From: Maribacter sedimenticola
GTDB taxonomy: Bacteria; Bacteroidota; Bacteroidia; Flavobacteriales; Flavobacteriaceae
Length of the DNA stretch: 64,000 bases
NCBI RefSeq assembly: GCF_900188415.1
Contig: NZ_FZNV01000001.1
Span: 585,501 to 649,500, forward strand
Reading direction: 5' to 3'
Below, in pieces: positions 26,125-34,529 of this stretch. Below the pieces are notes generated by a model that saw only the letters and a list, made by a program, of their open reading frames with translations, was not told the DNA's origin and did no database searches. Every line of letters starts with the position of its first letter. Positions within the stretch are counted from its first letter, which is position 1. A program made the position numbers and the translations under genes.

Positions 26125-26955
26125 ATGATCATGACGGATAAGGAGCTTAAATTAAAATCGGTAATACTTAGAAGAAATCTTCTAAAGTATATTTATAAGG
26201 CTAAGGCGGGTCATACCGGCGGAAGTCTATCTTGTATAGATATTTTAAATGTACTTTATAACAGTGTTTTAAATGTAGATCCTAAGGATTTTGGCAACCC
26301 TAACAGAGACCGGTATATTCAAAGTAAGGGCCATTGCGTAGAAGCACTTTTTGCAACTTTGGCCGATCGTGGTTTCTTTCCTGAGTCCGATTTGGAAACC
26401 TTGTGCGCATACCGCTCCCATTATATAGGGCATCCTACCAAAAAAGTTCATGGGGTAGAGCAGAACACAGGTGCTCTGGGGCACGGACTGCCTATTTGTG
26501 TAGGTGAGGCAATTGCGGCCAAATTGGACAATAAATCGCATAGAATATTTACCCTTTTAGGAGACGGTGAATTGCCGGAAGGTTCAAATTGGGAAGCGTT
26601 TTTAGCGGCATCTCATTATAAATTGGACAACCTGTATGCCATTCTTGATAACAACAAACAGCAAATTACGGGAGCTAACAATGAGGTGATGAATACAGAT
26701 TCTATCCGTGAAAAGTTGGAGTCCTTTGGATGGGCGGTCAAAGAAGTGGATGGACATAACGTTGCGGAATTACAAGATGTCTTAGATAATGGGCCATTTG
26801 AAACTGGCAAACCAAATTTTATAATAGCCCATACGGTAAAAGGTAAGGGTGTCAGTTATATGGAAGGTGTCTTAAAATGGCATCATGGGGTGCCTAGCGA
26901 AGAGCAATATGCCATGGCACAACAAGAATTAAGAGAAGCGGAAGCATTAATCTAG
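26125..26955 (+). CDS. Transketolase, N-terminal (thiamine-diphosphate-binding) subunit
   Basis: 276 aa, only the N-terminal third to half of a standard transketolase. It contains HTGGSLSCIDIL, the GHPTKKV...GALGHGLP region and the ThDP/Mg motif GDGELPEGSNWEA...ILDNN. The pyrimidine-binding and C-terminal domains are supplied by the next gene, 6 bp downstream, forming a split enzyme. Two in-frame ATGs (26125, 26131) are possible starts. Split transketolases in sugar operons act on dedicated ketose phosphates, for example apulose-4-phosphate transketolase; the substrate here is not known. Confidence 0.92.
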   Translation: MIMTDKELKLKSVILRRNLLKYIYKAKAGHTGGSLSCIDILNVLYNSVLNVDPKDFGNPNRDRYIQSKGHCVEALFATLADRGFFPESDLETLCAYRSHYIGHPTKKVHGVEQNTGALGHGLPICVGEAIAAKLDNKSHRIFTLLGDGELPEGSNWEAFLAASHYKLDNLYAILDNNKQQITGANNEVMNTDSIREKLESFGWAVKEVDGHNVAELQDVLDNGPFETGKPNFIIAHTVKGKGVSYMEGVLKWHHGVPSEEQYAMAQQELREAEALI

Positions 26956-26961
26956 GGTAGT

Positions 26962-27939
26962 ATGGAACTGGATAAAATAGAGGATAATCGTTTAAAATTA
27001 GGGAAAGCCAACCAAATTGTTTTTGCCGAAACCTTGGAGCGTTTAGCGGCAAATGATAAGGCCATTGTCGTGGTCACCAGTGACTCTAGAGGTTCTGGAA
27101 AGCTGGTTCCTTTTGGAGAAAAATATCCACAACAGATTGTAGAGGTCGGTATTGCAGAGCAAAACTTGGTGGGCGTTTCCGCAGGTCTGGCATCTGCAGG
27201 CAAAAAAACATTTGCGGTTTCCCCGGCATGCTTTCTAAGCGCTAGGGCTTTGGAACAGATCAAAAATGATGTTGCCTATTCAAACAACCCTGTTGTTCTG
27301 GTGGGTATTAGTGCCGGGGTAAGTTATGGTGCATTAGGTACTACACACCATAGTCTACATGATTTTGCGGCGTTGAGGGCCATTAATAACATAACCATTA
27401 TAGCACCGGCAGATAATTTTGAAACGGAACAAGTGGTGTTAAATGCGGTAAATTTTGGCTCACCGCTCTATATACGATTGGGTAAAAAGAATATGCCTTC
27501 CTTAAATGAGGAAAACAAGAATTTTGAAATTGGTAAAGGGCGTATCGTAAAGGAAGGAAACGACCTAACGATCATCGCTACGGGTGAAACCGTTTATCCT
27601 GCTTGGTTGGCTGCGCAGAAGCTTGAAGATCAAGACGGTTTAAGGGCCAAGGTCGTAAGTATGCATACCATTAAACCTCTGGATATTAGATTATTGGATG
27701 AATTGGGAGAAGAAGGTAAACCAATACTTACCGTAGAGGAACATATGGTACATGGCGGACTGGGCGAAGCTTGTGCCAGTTATCTGCTCCAAAACGGATT
27801 CAATAACCCTTTTTCGCTTATTGGCATACCGGATGAATATACGGTTACAGGTTCTCAACTGGAGATATTCAATCATTATGGTATTTCAGGGGAGGGTATA
27901 TATGCCAAATGCAAGAAAATGTTATTACCAACACAATAG
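26962..27939 (+). CDS. Transketolase, C-terminal (pyrimidine-binding) subunit
   Basis: 325 aa. It carries the PYR domain with the catalytic Glu region (EVGIAEQNLVGVSAGLASAGKK), the donor-binding loop (GVSYGALGTTHHSLHDFAALR) and the C-terminal regulatory-like domain (VVSMHTIKPLD, TVEEHMVHGGLGEA). It partners the preceding 276-aa subunit; both together equal one standard transketolase. Its stop is 4 bp before the start of the substrate-binding lipoprotein gene, so translation is probably coupled. Confidence 0.93.
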   Translation: MELDKIEDNRLKLGKANQIVFAETLERLAANDKAIVVVTSDSRGSGKLVPFGEKYPQQIVEVGIAEQNLVGVSAGLASAGKKTFAVSPACFLSARALEQIKNDVAYSNNPVVLVGISAGVSYGALGTTHHSLHDFAALRAINNITIIAPADNFETEQVVLNAVNFGSPLYIRLGKKNMPSLNEENKNFEIGKGRIVKEGNDLTIIATGETVYPAWLAAQKLEDQDGLRAKVVSMHTIKPLDIRLLDELGEEGKPILTVEEHMVHGGLGEACASYLLQNGFNNPFSLIGIPDEYTVTGSQLEIFNHYGISGEGIYAKCKKMLLPTQ

Positions 27940-27943
27940 GGAT

Positions 27944-28903
27944 ATGACTGGGCAACCTTTATATTTTAGACTTAAAAGCATTGCAGTACTATGTATTGTA
28001 ATATGCATTGCCGGTTGCAATAGAAATAATGAAAATGCGCCCAAAAAAATGGCCGTAGTGGTGTCTACTTTAAATAACCCTTGGTTTGTGGTTTTGGGTG
28101 AATCTGCGGCAGAGAGGGCTAGGGAACTAGGTTATGAAACCACTATTTTCGATTCGCAGAACAATACGGCAAAGGAAGCGGAGCATTTTGAGAATTTGAT
28201 CGCTGCAGGCTATAGCGCAATATTGTTCAATCCAACCGATGCGGAAGGCTCGGTTAGTAATGTAAATAGGGCCAAAAAAGCGGGTATACCAACTTTTTGC
28301 ATGGATAGGGAGGTGAATTCCTTGGACGGTCCGGTTACACAGATTATATCGGACAGCTTTTCGGGCTGTGTAGATTTAGGACAGTATTTTGTTCGTCAAT
28401 TGAACAAAAAAGGAAAATATGTAGAATTATTGGGACTGGTTGGTGATAACAATACTTGGAACCGTTCCAAAGGTTTTCATAGCGTAGTCGATCATTTTCC
28501 AGATTTGGAAATGGTAGCACAGCAGAGTGCGGATTTTGATAGGAGCAAAGCAATGGAAGTGCTTGAATCCGTAATGCAGTCGCACCCGGATATCGATGCC
28601 GTATTTTGCGGTAACGATGCCATGGCAATGGGTGCTTACCAAGCCTTGGTCTCTGCAGGTAAGGCAGATAGTGTAATGGTTTTTGGATTTGACGGAGCCC
28701 AAGACGTTATGGATGCCATTAAACAAAAAAAAATTAAGGCGACAGCCCTTCAATCCCCTAAATTCATTGCACAGACCGCTGCGGAGTTGGCGGACAAGTA
28801 TCTTCAAGGGGAGCGTGATATGGATAGAAAAATGCCCATAGCGGTTGAGGTGATTACCCAGGATAACATAGGTGAATTTGAGGCTTATGGCAGCGAAAAC
28901 TGA
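27944..28903 (+). CDS. Ribose-type sugar ABC transporter, substrate-binding lipoprotein
   Basis: 319 aa from the ATG at 27944. The frame is open further upstream, but this ATG gives a proper lipoprotein signal (hydrophobic 10-22, lipobox IAGC) and fits a 4-bp gap after the transketolase stop. The mature part is a Peripla_BP_4 protein of the RbsB/galactofuranose group: VVVSTLNNPWFVVLGESAAERARELGY, NPTDAEGSVSNVNRAKKAGIP, DREVN, GLVGDNNTWNRSKGF, CGNDAMAMGAYQAL, GFDGAQDVMDAI. It should bind a pentose-like sugar in the periplasm and deliver it to the permease at 31051. Confidence 0.92.
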   Translation: MTGQPLYFRLKSIAVLCIVICIAGCNRNNENAPKKMAVVVSTLNNPWFVVLGESAAERARELGYETTIFDSQNNTAKEAEHFENLIAAGYSAILFNPTDAEGSVSNVNRAKKAGIPTFCMDREVNSLDGPVTQIISDSFSGCVDLGQYFVRQLNKKGKYVELLGLVGDNNTWNRSKGFHSVVDHFPDLEMVAQQSADFDRSKAMEVLESVMQSHPDIDAVFCGNDAMAMGAYQALVSAGKADSVMVFGFDGAQDVMDAIKQKKIKATALQSPKFIAQTAAELADKYLQGERDMDRKMPIAVEVITQDNIGEFEAYGSEN

Positions 28904-28904
28904 T

Positions 28905-29525
28905 ATGAAAAAACCGATCAAATTTTTTATTATCACCGTGACATTGGTCTTGGTGGGATATAATTCCGTTTACTTTGAATCTTTGGATGTAAAGAATACG
29001 GCCAAAAATGCCGGCGTTTTTAATTCGGTTGAGTTTGTTGATCAATTTATGGGGGCCAAACTTCCCAATTTACCGGCAACAGATGCCAACGAACTCATAG
29101 GTTCCCTAGAATTGGATCTAGTGGGCTTTACGGCCGAAAACGGACGCAAAATGGGAATTAGCAATGACTACTATTTTGTGGTGGAAGGCACCGGGGAGGT
29201 ACAGGCCATTGAGGATGAAGATGTAATTCTGTCATTAATAGGTAATTCAAAAAATAAAATAAGGATTGCAACGGATTTTATATTTGGCAATACAATCAGG
29301 GAAGCTACCGCCATTGCCAATATTGGTGATTTTCAAAATACTATGGATTTCAATGCAATATCCGTGGCATTGAACGATAAGGTAAGAACCACTATTGTAC
29401 CGTCTTTCTCCAAAGAAGTTAATATAAAGGATACGGTTTATTTCAAAGGAGGCGTAAAGGTAAATACCAAGAACCCAACATTAAAAAATCTTAGGGTTAT
29501 TCCCTTAATCCTCAACATTGAATAA
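28905..29525 (+). CDS. DUF2291 family membrane-anchored protein
   Basis: 206 aa from the ATG at 28905, one base after the preceding stop. An upstream ATG at 28872 would overlap that gene and lacks the expected N-terminus. A hydrophobic anchor (about 6-24) precedes a periplasmic beta-rich domain (DANELIGSLELDL, YYFVVEGTGEV, KIRIATDFIFGNTIREA, DTVYFKGG). DUF2291 is regularly found inside ribose/RbsABC-type sugar ABC operons, as here, between binding protein and ATPase. Its role is not established; an accessory of the transporter is the usual inference. Confidence 0.82.
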   Translation: MKKPIKFFIITVTLVLVGYNSVYFESLDVKNTAKNAGVFNSVEFVDQFMGAKLPNLPATDANELIGSLELDLVGFTAENGRKMGISNDYYFVVEGTGEVQAIEDEDVILSLIGNSKNKIRIATDFIFGNTIREATAIANIGDFQNTMDFNAISVALNDKVRTTIVPSFSKEVNIKDTVYFKGGVKVNTKNPTLKNLRVIPLILNIE

Positions 29526-29528
29526 ATA

Positions 29529-31046
29529 ATGGAAGAGGACAACATTATATTACAAGCGGTCAATATCACCAAAAAATTTGCTGGTGTAACCGCTCTTGAC
29601 AATGTTTCTATCAATGTACATAAAGGTAAGGTCAATGTAATAGTTGGTGAGAACGGTGCAGGTAAATCTACCTTAATGAAAATTTTATCTGGTGTTTATC
29701 CTGAATATGATGGCACACTTTTGCTGCAGGGCGAACCGGTTAATTTTTCCAACCCTAAGGATGCCATGTCCAAAGGCATTGCCATTATCCATCAAGAACT
29801 GAACTTGATTCCATATTTAAGCATTTCGGCCAACATATTTCTAGGAAGGGAAATTGTGGATCCCCTTGGCTTGCTCGATTTTAAAAAAATGAACGCCATT
29901 ACCAAACGTTTATTGGAGCGCGTTGAATGTAATGTTCCTGCCACTACTTTAGTATCTAGTTTAAGGGTAGGGCAACAACAGCAGGTAGAGATAGCAAAAG
30001 CCCTTTTGGAAGATGCCAAAGTGGTGATTATGGATGAACCCACTTCTGCTATTACTGATGCGGAAGTAGAAGTATTGTTTAGGATTATAGCTTCGTTAAA
30101 AAAACAACAGGTATCCATTGTATATATATCCCACAAATTAGATGAACTGTTTCTTATCGCGGATCGGTTTGTTGGTTTAAGGGATGGTAAAATGGTAGGT
30201 ACTATAGAGAATGCTGAACAAGGCACAAAAGATGACTTGATCAGGCTCATGGTAGGTAGGGATATCACAAATTTATATATAAAGGATACTTTGCCTTTAG
30301 GCGATGAGATTTTTAAGGTGGAAAATGTTTCACTTCCCAAGCCTTCCAATGCATCCCAGTTTTTGGTTAACAATGTCAGTTTTTCACTTCGCAAGGGCGA
30401 GGTGTTGGGGGTATTTGGACTTATGGGGGCCGGTAGGACAGAATTGCTCGAAACACTTTTTGGATTGCATAGCGAGCGCATGAGCGGTTCTATTTTTATA
30501 GACGGCAGAAAAGTGGATATACGTTCCGTTAAGGATGCAGTAGCCAATGGTATGGGTCTAGTGCCGGAGGACAGGAAAAAAGATGGACTGGTACTATCAA
30601 TGCCTATTTATAAAAATGTAAGTATGGCCAGTCTAGATCAGGTCATTGATAACGGTTTTCTAAATAACAGGGCAGAAAATGGATTGGCGAAACAATACAT
30701 AGCGGACCTTAAAATAAAAACTCCATCACAAAACGAACGTTCCAAAAATTTAAGCGGGGGTAACCAGCAAAAGGTAGTCTTGTCCAAATGGTTGGCCACT
30801 ACACCCAAAATATTATTTCTTGATGAACCAACCAGGGGAATCGATGTCAATGCCAAAAACGAAATTTACCACTGGATCAATACTTTAGCCAAAAGGGGCT
30901 TGGGGGTCTTGGTGGTATCATCAGAACTGCCCGAGATCATGGCTATATGTGATCGGATCATTGTTATGGGGAAATCAAGGATAACGGGTGAGTTCACTAA
31001 AAATGAGGCTACGGAAGATATTATTATGAACGCGGCAATTTTATGA
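29529..31046 (+). CDS. Sugar ABC transporter ATP-binding protein, RbsA type
   Basis: 505 aa with two fused ABC domains, the standard layout of RbsA/MglA. The first half has an intact Walker A (GENGAGKSTLMKIL), Walker B (VVIMDEPTSA) and a degenerate signature (SSLRVGQQQQ). The second half has the family's degenerate Walker A (GLMGAGRTELLE), a good signature (LSGGNQQKVVLSKWL) and Walker B (ILFLDEPTRGID). It couples ATP hydrolysis to import through the permease encoded 4 bp downstream. Confidence 0.95.
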   Translation: MEEDNIILQAVNITKKFAGVTALDNVSINVHKGKVNVIVGENGAGKSTLMKILSGVYPEYDGTLLLQGEPVNFSNPKDAMSKGIAIIHQELNLIPYLSISANIFLGREIVDPLGLLDFKKMNAITKRLLERVECNVPATTLVSSLRVGQQQQVEIAKALLEDAKVVIMDEPTSAITDAEVEVLFRIIASLKKQQVSIVYISHKLDELFLIADRFVGLRDGKMVGTIENAEQGTKDDLIRLMVGRDITNLYIKDTLPLGDEIFKVENVSLPKPSNASQFLVNNVSFSLRKGEVLGVFGLMGAGRTELLETLFGLHSERMSGSIFIDGRKVDIRSVKDAVANGMGLVPEDRKKDGLVLSMPIYKNVSMASLDQVIDNGFLNNRAENGLAKQYIADLKIKTPSQNERSKNLSGGNQQKVVLSKWLATTPKILFLDEPTRGIDVNAKNEIYHWINTLAKRGLGVLVVSSELPEIMAICDRIIVMGKSRITGEFTKNEATEDIIMNAAIL

Positions 31047-31050
31047 TCAA

Positions 31051-32019
31051 ATGAATATAAAAACAACCCTGATAAGATTTCAGTCCATCATTGCGCTCTT
31101 AGTACTTTGTATAGTGCTATCGTTTATGTCGGATAAATTTTTAACCCCTGAAAATGGATGGAATATCATGCGTCAAATTTCGGTCAATGTATGTATTTCC
31201 ATTGGAATGACACTTGTCATTCTTACAAGGGGCATTGACCTGTCCGTTGGATCAATTTTAGCTTTAAGTGGTGCGGTGGCTGCCGGGTTGTTAAAGTATG
31301 GTATAGATGTTCCGTCCTTGAACTTATTTATTGGGTTTACCGTTTTTGGAGCTATTTTGGGCGGTTTATTCGTTGGTGGTGGCTTAGGTGTATTCAATGG
31401 ATGGATGATTACAAAATTTAAAGTTCCTCCATTTGTTGCCACATTGGCCATGCTCACTATTGCAAGAGGGGCAACCATGTTATGGACCGGTGGATTTCCA
31501 ATAACCGGATTAGGTGCACACTTTGCATTTATTGGTACAGGTTGGTTTTTAGGTATTCCCATGCCTGTTTGGATAACCGCCATATTGGTCGTAATAGCCG
31601 TTATCGTAACCAACAAGACAAAGTTTGGCAGATATATTTATGCTATTGGAGGTAATGAAAGTGCGGCACGTTTATCTGGGTTGCCCATCAATAAAATTAA
31701 GATTTGGGTGTATACCATAGCAGGCATTTTAGCGGCGGTTGGGGGTATTATTCTTACTTCGCGCTTAGATTCCGCGCAACCTAATGCAGGTTTTAGTTAT
31801 GAGCTGGATTCTATTGCTGCGGTGGTTATTGGAGGAACTTCATTATCTGGCGGAAGAGGCTCAATTTTGGGAACCGTACAAGGGGCTTTGATTATTGGGG
31901 TACTCAATAGCGGATTGGTATTATTAAACGTATCGCCTTTTTGGCAACAGATCATTAAAGGTTTTGTAATCTTACTTGCGGTTATTTTGGATCGTATAAA
32001 CCATCCTAATGAAGAATAA
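31051..32019 (+). CDS. Sugar ABC transporter permease, RbsC type
   Basis: 322 aa, about 8-10 membrane helices. It has the BPD_transp_2 signatures: GMTLVILTRGIDLSVGSILALSG, FNGWMITKFKVPPFVATLAMLTIARG, GGNESAARLSGLPI and VIGGTSLSGGRGSILGT. It forms the inner-membrane channel for the sugar. The gene follows the ATPase by 4 bp and precedes the FGGY kinase by 39 bp. Confidence 0.95.
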   Translation: MNIKTTLIRFQSIIALLVLCIVLSFMSDKFLTPENGWNIMRQISVNVCISIGMTLVILTRGIDLSVGSILALSGAVAAGLLKYGIDVPSLNLFIGFTVFGAILGGLFVGGGLGVFNGWMITKFKVPPFVATLAMLTIARGATMLWTGGFPITGLGAHFAFIGTGWFLGIPMPVWITAILVVIAVIVTNKTKFGRYIYAIGGNESAARLSGLPINKIKIWVYTIAGILAAVGGIILTSRLDSAQPNAGFSYELDSIAAVVIGGTSLSGGRGSILGTVQGALIIGVLNSGLVLLNVSPFWQQIIKGFVILLAVILDRINHPNEE

Positions 32020-32058
32020 TTTTTTTAAGGGTTGTAAACACCTATATTTTTAATACAT

Positions 32059-33558
32059 ATGACCGCATCTTATATTTTATCCGTAGATCAAGGTACCAGT
32101 GGTACTAAAGCTATCATATTTGATGTTGATGGTAATATTATTGTCAAGGCATCTGAGCCTTTACGTACCTATTATCCGTCACCCGGTTTTGTGGAGCAAG
32201 ACCCAGAAGAGATTTATCAAAATGTGCTTACAGCAGTTGAAAATTGTTATTCTATATTTTTAGAGAAATTAAATGGTGCGGATTATACCTTACTATCATG
32301 TGGAATATCTAACCAACGTGAAACTTTTGTGGTCTGGGACAGTTCTGGTAAACCCTTGTACAATGCAGTAGTATGGCAATGTAAAAGGTCTGTTGATATT
32401 TGTGATGAATTAAAAGGGCAAGGTTTGGAAGATATGGTGAATTCAAAAACGGGACTGACCATTGACCCTTATTTTTCCGCTACTAAAATGATGTGGTTGG
32501 TTGACCACGTACCGGCCGTATCCCTAGCTTTACAAAGAAAAGATGCCTATTTTGGAACAATAGACACTTGGCTCCTTTATAAACTTTCCGGTCATCAGCA
32601 TTATGCTACAGATCACACCAATGCTCCTAGAACGTTATTATATAATACATATAATTTGAGATGGGATGATGAATTGTTATCAAAATTTGGATTGATAAAC
32701 CTTAACCTTCCTAAGGTGCAAAACTCGGCATATAAGTTTTGTACTTCTGATTTTAATGGAATTTTTCATGAAAAAATTCCTATTACAGGAATAATTGGGG
32801 ATTCACATGCCGCATTTTTTGGTGAAGAATGTTTTGAAATTGGTATGGCCAAGGCCACTATGGGTACCGGTTCATCTATGTTGTGGAATACGGGAGGTAA
32901 GGCTGAGCAGAGTGGTAACGGTATACTGACAACCGTTGGTTGGAGTTTGCCAAATCAGCTACATTTTGCTTTAGAAGGTGTTATCGTAAGTTGTGGTGCT
33001 ACCTTAGAATGGTTAAAAAACCAATTAGGACTATTTGCCGGTCACGAAGAAATAGAAGCTTTGGCTACTTCAGTTTCAAGTAATGAAGGCGTTTATCTTA
33101 TTCCGGCGTTTAGCGGTATTGGTGCACCACATTGGCAAAAGGACTGGAAGGCTTCAATACATGGTATTACCTTTGGTACTACCAAGGCTCATTTCGTACG
33201 AGCAGCTTTGGAATCCATAGCATATCAGATTAAAGATGTGGTTCTTGCAATTGAACAGGAAACGGGGCAACCACTAAGAGAACTTCGGGTAGATGGAGGT
33301 ATTACGGCCAATGGTTTTTTAATGCAATTTTTGGCCAATGTACTGCAAACACCGGTTACTAATATTGGTATAACCGATGTTTCTGCAAGGGGAGCGGCCC
33401 TGATCGCCGGTATAGGTGCGGAATACTGGAAAGAAATTAGTGATCTGCCTAAAGCTTCATATGAAGACTTTAAAAAATACGAACCTAAAATATTGAACAA
33501 GGACATGGTGTCTGCGTATGAAACTTGGCAAAGGTTATTGATTAACAAGAAAGAATAG
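32059..33558 (+). CDS. FGGY family carbohydrate kinase, glycerol-kinase-like
   Basis: 499 aa with two actin-like FGGY domains; start DQGTSGTKAIIFD is the phosphate-1 motif. By overall motifs it is nearest glycerol kinase: GISNQRET (Arg87, Glu88), VVWQ (Trp106), IDPYFSATK (Tyr138) and GDSHAA (Asp248) match the glycerol-binding residues. But the GTGCF segment is GTGSS, so the phenylalanine that packs on glycerol is Ser273. It is the last gene of the isomerase/transketolase/ABC operon, so a ketose such as apulose, ribulose or xylulose is a likelier substrate than glycerol. The usual name glycerol kinase may mislead. Confidence 0.85.
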   Translation: MTASYILSVDQGTSGTKAIIFDVDGNIIVKASEPLRTYYPSPGFVEQDPEEIYQNVLTAVENCYSIFLEKLNGADYTLLSCGISNQRETFVVWDSSGKPLYNAVVWQCKRSVDICDELKGQGLEDMVNSKTGLTIDPYFSATKMMWLVDHVPAVSLALQRKDAYFGTIDTWLLYKLSGHQHYATDHTNAPRTLLYNTYNLRWDDELLSKFGLINLNLPKVQNSAYKFCTSDFNGIFHEKIPITGIIGDSHAAFFGEECFEIGMAKATMGTGSSMLWNTGGKAEQSGNGILTTVGWSLPNQLHFALEGVIVSCGATLEWLKNQLGLFAGHEEIEALATSVSSNEGVYLIPAFSGIGAPHWQKDWKASIHGITFGTTKAHFVRAALESIAYQIKDVVLAIEQETGQPLRELRVDGGITANGFLMQFLANVLQTPVTNIGITDVSARGAALIAGIGAEYWKEISDLPKASYEDFKKYEPKILNKDMVSAYETWQRLLINKKE

Positions 33559-33607
33559 TGATCATATCTTGCTATTTGAAAGTGACCATAGTTTATCCAA
33601 ATAACTG

Positions 33608-33637
33608 CTTTTAATCTTATTAAAAGTGGAATTTTTT
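33608..33637 (+). terminator. AT-rich hairpin after the sugar operon
   Basis: CTTTTAAT (33608-33615) pairs with ATTAAAAG (33619-33626), then TTTTTT at 33632-33637, about 50 bp after the kinase stop. The stem is nearly all A-T, so termination may be weak. Confidence 0.4.
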
Positions 33638-33667
33638 CTTAACGCAATGTTAAGTGGTGTATTTTTG
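33638..33667 (+). promoter_or_regulatory. Promoter with overlapping inverted repeat for the 36-aa gene
   Basis: The -7 element TATTTTTG (33660-33667) matches TAnnTTTG. An inverted repeat CTTAAC-GCAAT-GTTAAG (33638-33654) covers the -33 region (TTA at 33639-33641, 18-bp spacer). The predicted leader to the ATG at 33761 is about 87 nt. Confidence 0.45.
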
Positions 33668-33760
33668 GGTAAAATAGCACATAAACTGGATAATTATATT
33701 GATTTATACACAATATATGTTTTAGACCTTTGTCATGTATAATTGCTAAGAATTTAAAAC

Positions 33761-33871
33761 ATGAAAAATATAAAATTTTATCCAACGGTTTGGCAAACAA
33801 TTCCTTTCTCCTTAGATATGTTAGATATTTGGAAGAAAAAAACCAAGAAGAAAACAAAAGTAAAGAATTAG
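33761..33871 (+). CDS. Small basic protein, 36 aa, unknown
   Basis: A 36-codon ORF. The first half is hydrophobic and aromatic (MKNIKFYPTVWQTIPFSLD) and the second half lysine-rich (IWKKKTKKKTKVKN). It has its own candidate promoter 94-101 bp upstream and a strong bidirectional terminator 27 bp downstream, which supports a dedicated transcript. A peptide that associates with membrane or nucleic acid fits its composition, but there is no family I recognise. Alternatively the transcript could be a non-coding RNA. Confidence 0.5.
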   Translation: MKNIKFYPTVWQTIPFSLDMLDIWKKKTKKKTKVKN

Positions 33872-33897
33872 GTCAATGACCATAAAATAACAAAATG

Positions 33898-33924
33898 AAA
33901 AAGCCCCTGTTAAGGGGCTTTTTT
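33898..33924. terminator. Bidirectional terminator between two small genes
   Basis: AAAAAGCCCCT (33898-33908) pairs with AGGGGCTTTTT (33913-33923) around a GTTA loop. A-run before and T-run after make it work on both strands, ending the 36-aa gene (+) and the 40-aa gene (-). Confidence 0.88.
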
Positions 33925-33963
33925 AATGTAATTTTTTTAACAATATGGGCTATGTGTTAAAAG

Positions 33964-34086
33964 TTAAACAATCCCTATAAGGGCTAAAAAAGATCCTACC
34001 GCAACTACCGCCAAAAATGCGTTCATTGCAATAATGAGAATGGATAGATAAGTATCTACCCCCGTTTTAAATGATAAATCGTTCAT
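33964..34086 (-). CDS. Small membrane protein, 40 aa, unknown
   Basis: ATG at 34086, TAA at 33966-33964. After a polar start (MNDLSFKTGVDTYLS) comes one continuous hydrophobic helix of about 24 residues (ILIIAMNAFLAVVAVGSFLALIGIV) up to the C-terminus: a single-pass membrane peptide. A candidate -7 element TAAATTTG lies at 34142-34135, and the shared hairpin 33898-33924 follows. No family recognised. Confidence 0.55.
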   Translation of the reverse strand: MNDLSFKTGVDTYLSILIIAMNAFLAVVAVGSFLALIGIV

Positions 34087-34134
34087 AACATTACCTACTT
34101 TAAAGTTATATATCTTAAAGTTAGCCGATATTTC

Positions 34135-34142
34135 CAAATTTA
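34135..34142 (-). promoter_or_regulatory. -7 element upstream of the 40-aa membrane protein gene
   Basis: TAAATTTG on the minus strand, a full match to TAnnTTTG, 49 bp before the ATG at 34086. No exact TTG at the best spacing; a TTT lies about 16 nt upstream. Confidence 0.4.
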
Positions 34143-34311
34143 ATCGTGCAAATGTTGTAAAGTCCTACAAATTAGATGTAAAGCCTTACTTTGTTGTGGT
34201 GAGATGAAATCTATATGGTACATAAACGGAGATACGTAGCATTATATCGAACTTTTAACCGAAGCTCTTAAATTTTAGCTGGGTAGATTATCGTAATAAT
34301 GGCTAAATTTT

Positions 34312-34440
34312 TTAAATCCATCCAAACCAGTCTGCCAATCCTGCAAGGGGTATTGCAATTAAAATACCTATCAGGCAGGCAATCATCAATTTTAAAAATC
34401 CGTTTAGCATTTTAACTCCTGCTGTAATTTCTTTTTCCAT
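34312..34440 (-). CDS. Small membrane protein, 42 aa, unknown
   Basis: ATG at 34440 (a second in-frame ATG at 34446 adds two residues), TAA at 34314-34312. MEKEITAGVKMLNGF is followed by a hydrophobic helix (about 14-34, KLMIACLIGILIAIPLAGLA) and a short aromatic tail (DWFGWI). It is a predicted single-pass membrane peptide like its neighbour at 33964-34086, but not an obvious paralogue. No family recognised. Confidence 0.5.
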   Translation of the reverse strand: MEKEITAGVKMLNGFLKLMIACLIGILIAIPLAGLADWFGWI

Positions 34441-34529
34441 GATCATAATTCTATAGTTCTGTACTCAAGATATGAATTATGGGCTAAGTTGCTGTGGAAT
34501 AAGTGGATAAATCGACCAAAGTTGAAAAT

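Noticed and set aside
27752-27943. Upstream extension of the sugar-binding lipoprotein
   Set aside because: It overlaps the transketolase gene and would bury the lipoprotein signal 64 residues inside the protein.
29792-30547. 251-codon open frame on the minus strand opposite the RbsA-type ATPase
   Set aside because: It is the complement of a strongly conserved two-domain ATPase; the translation is low in recognisable structure and it has no promoter or neighbours on that strand.
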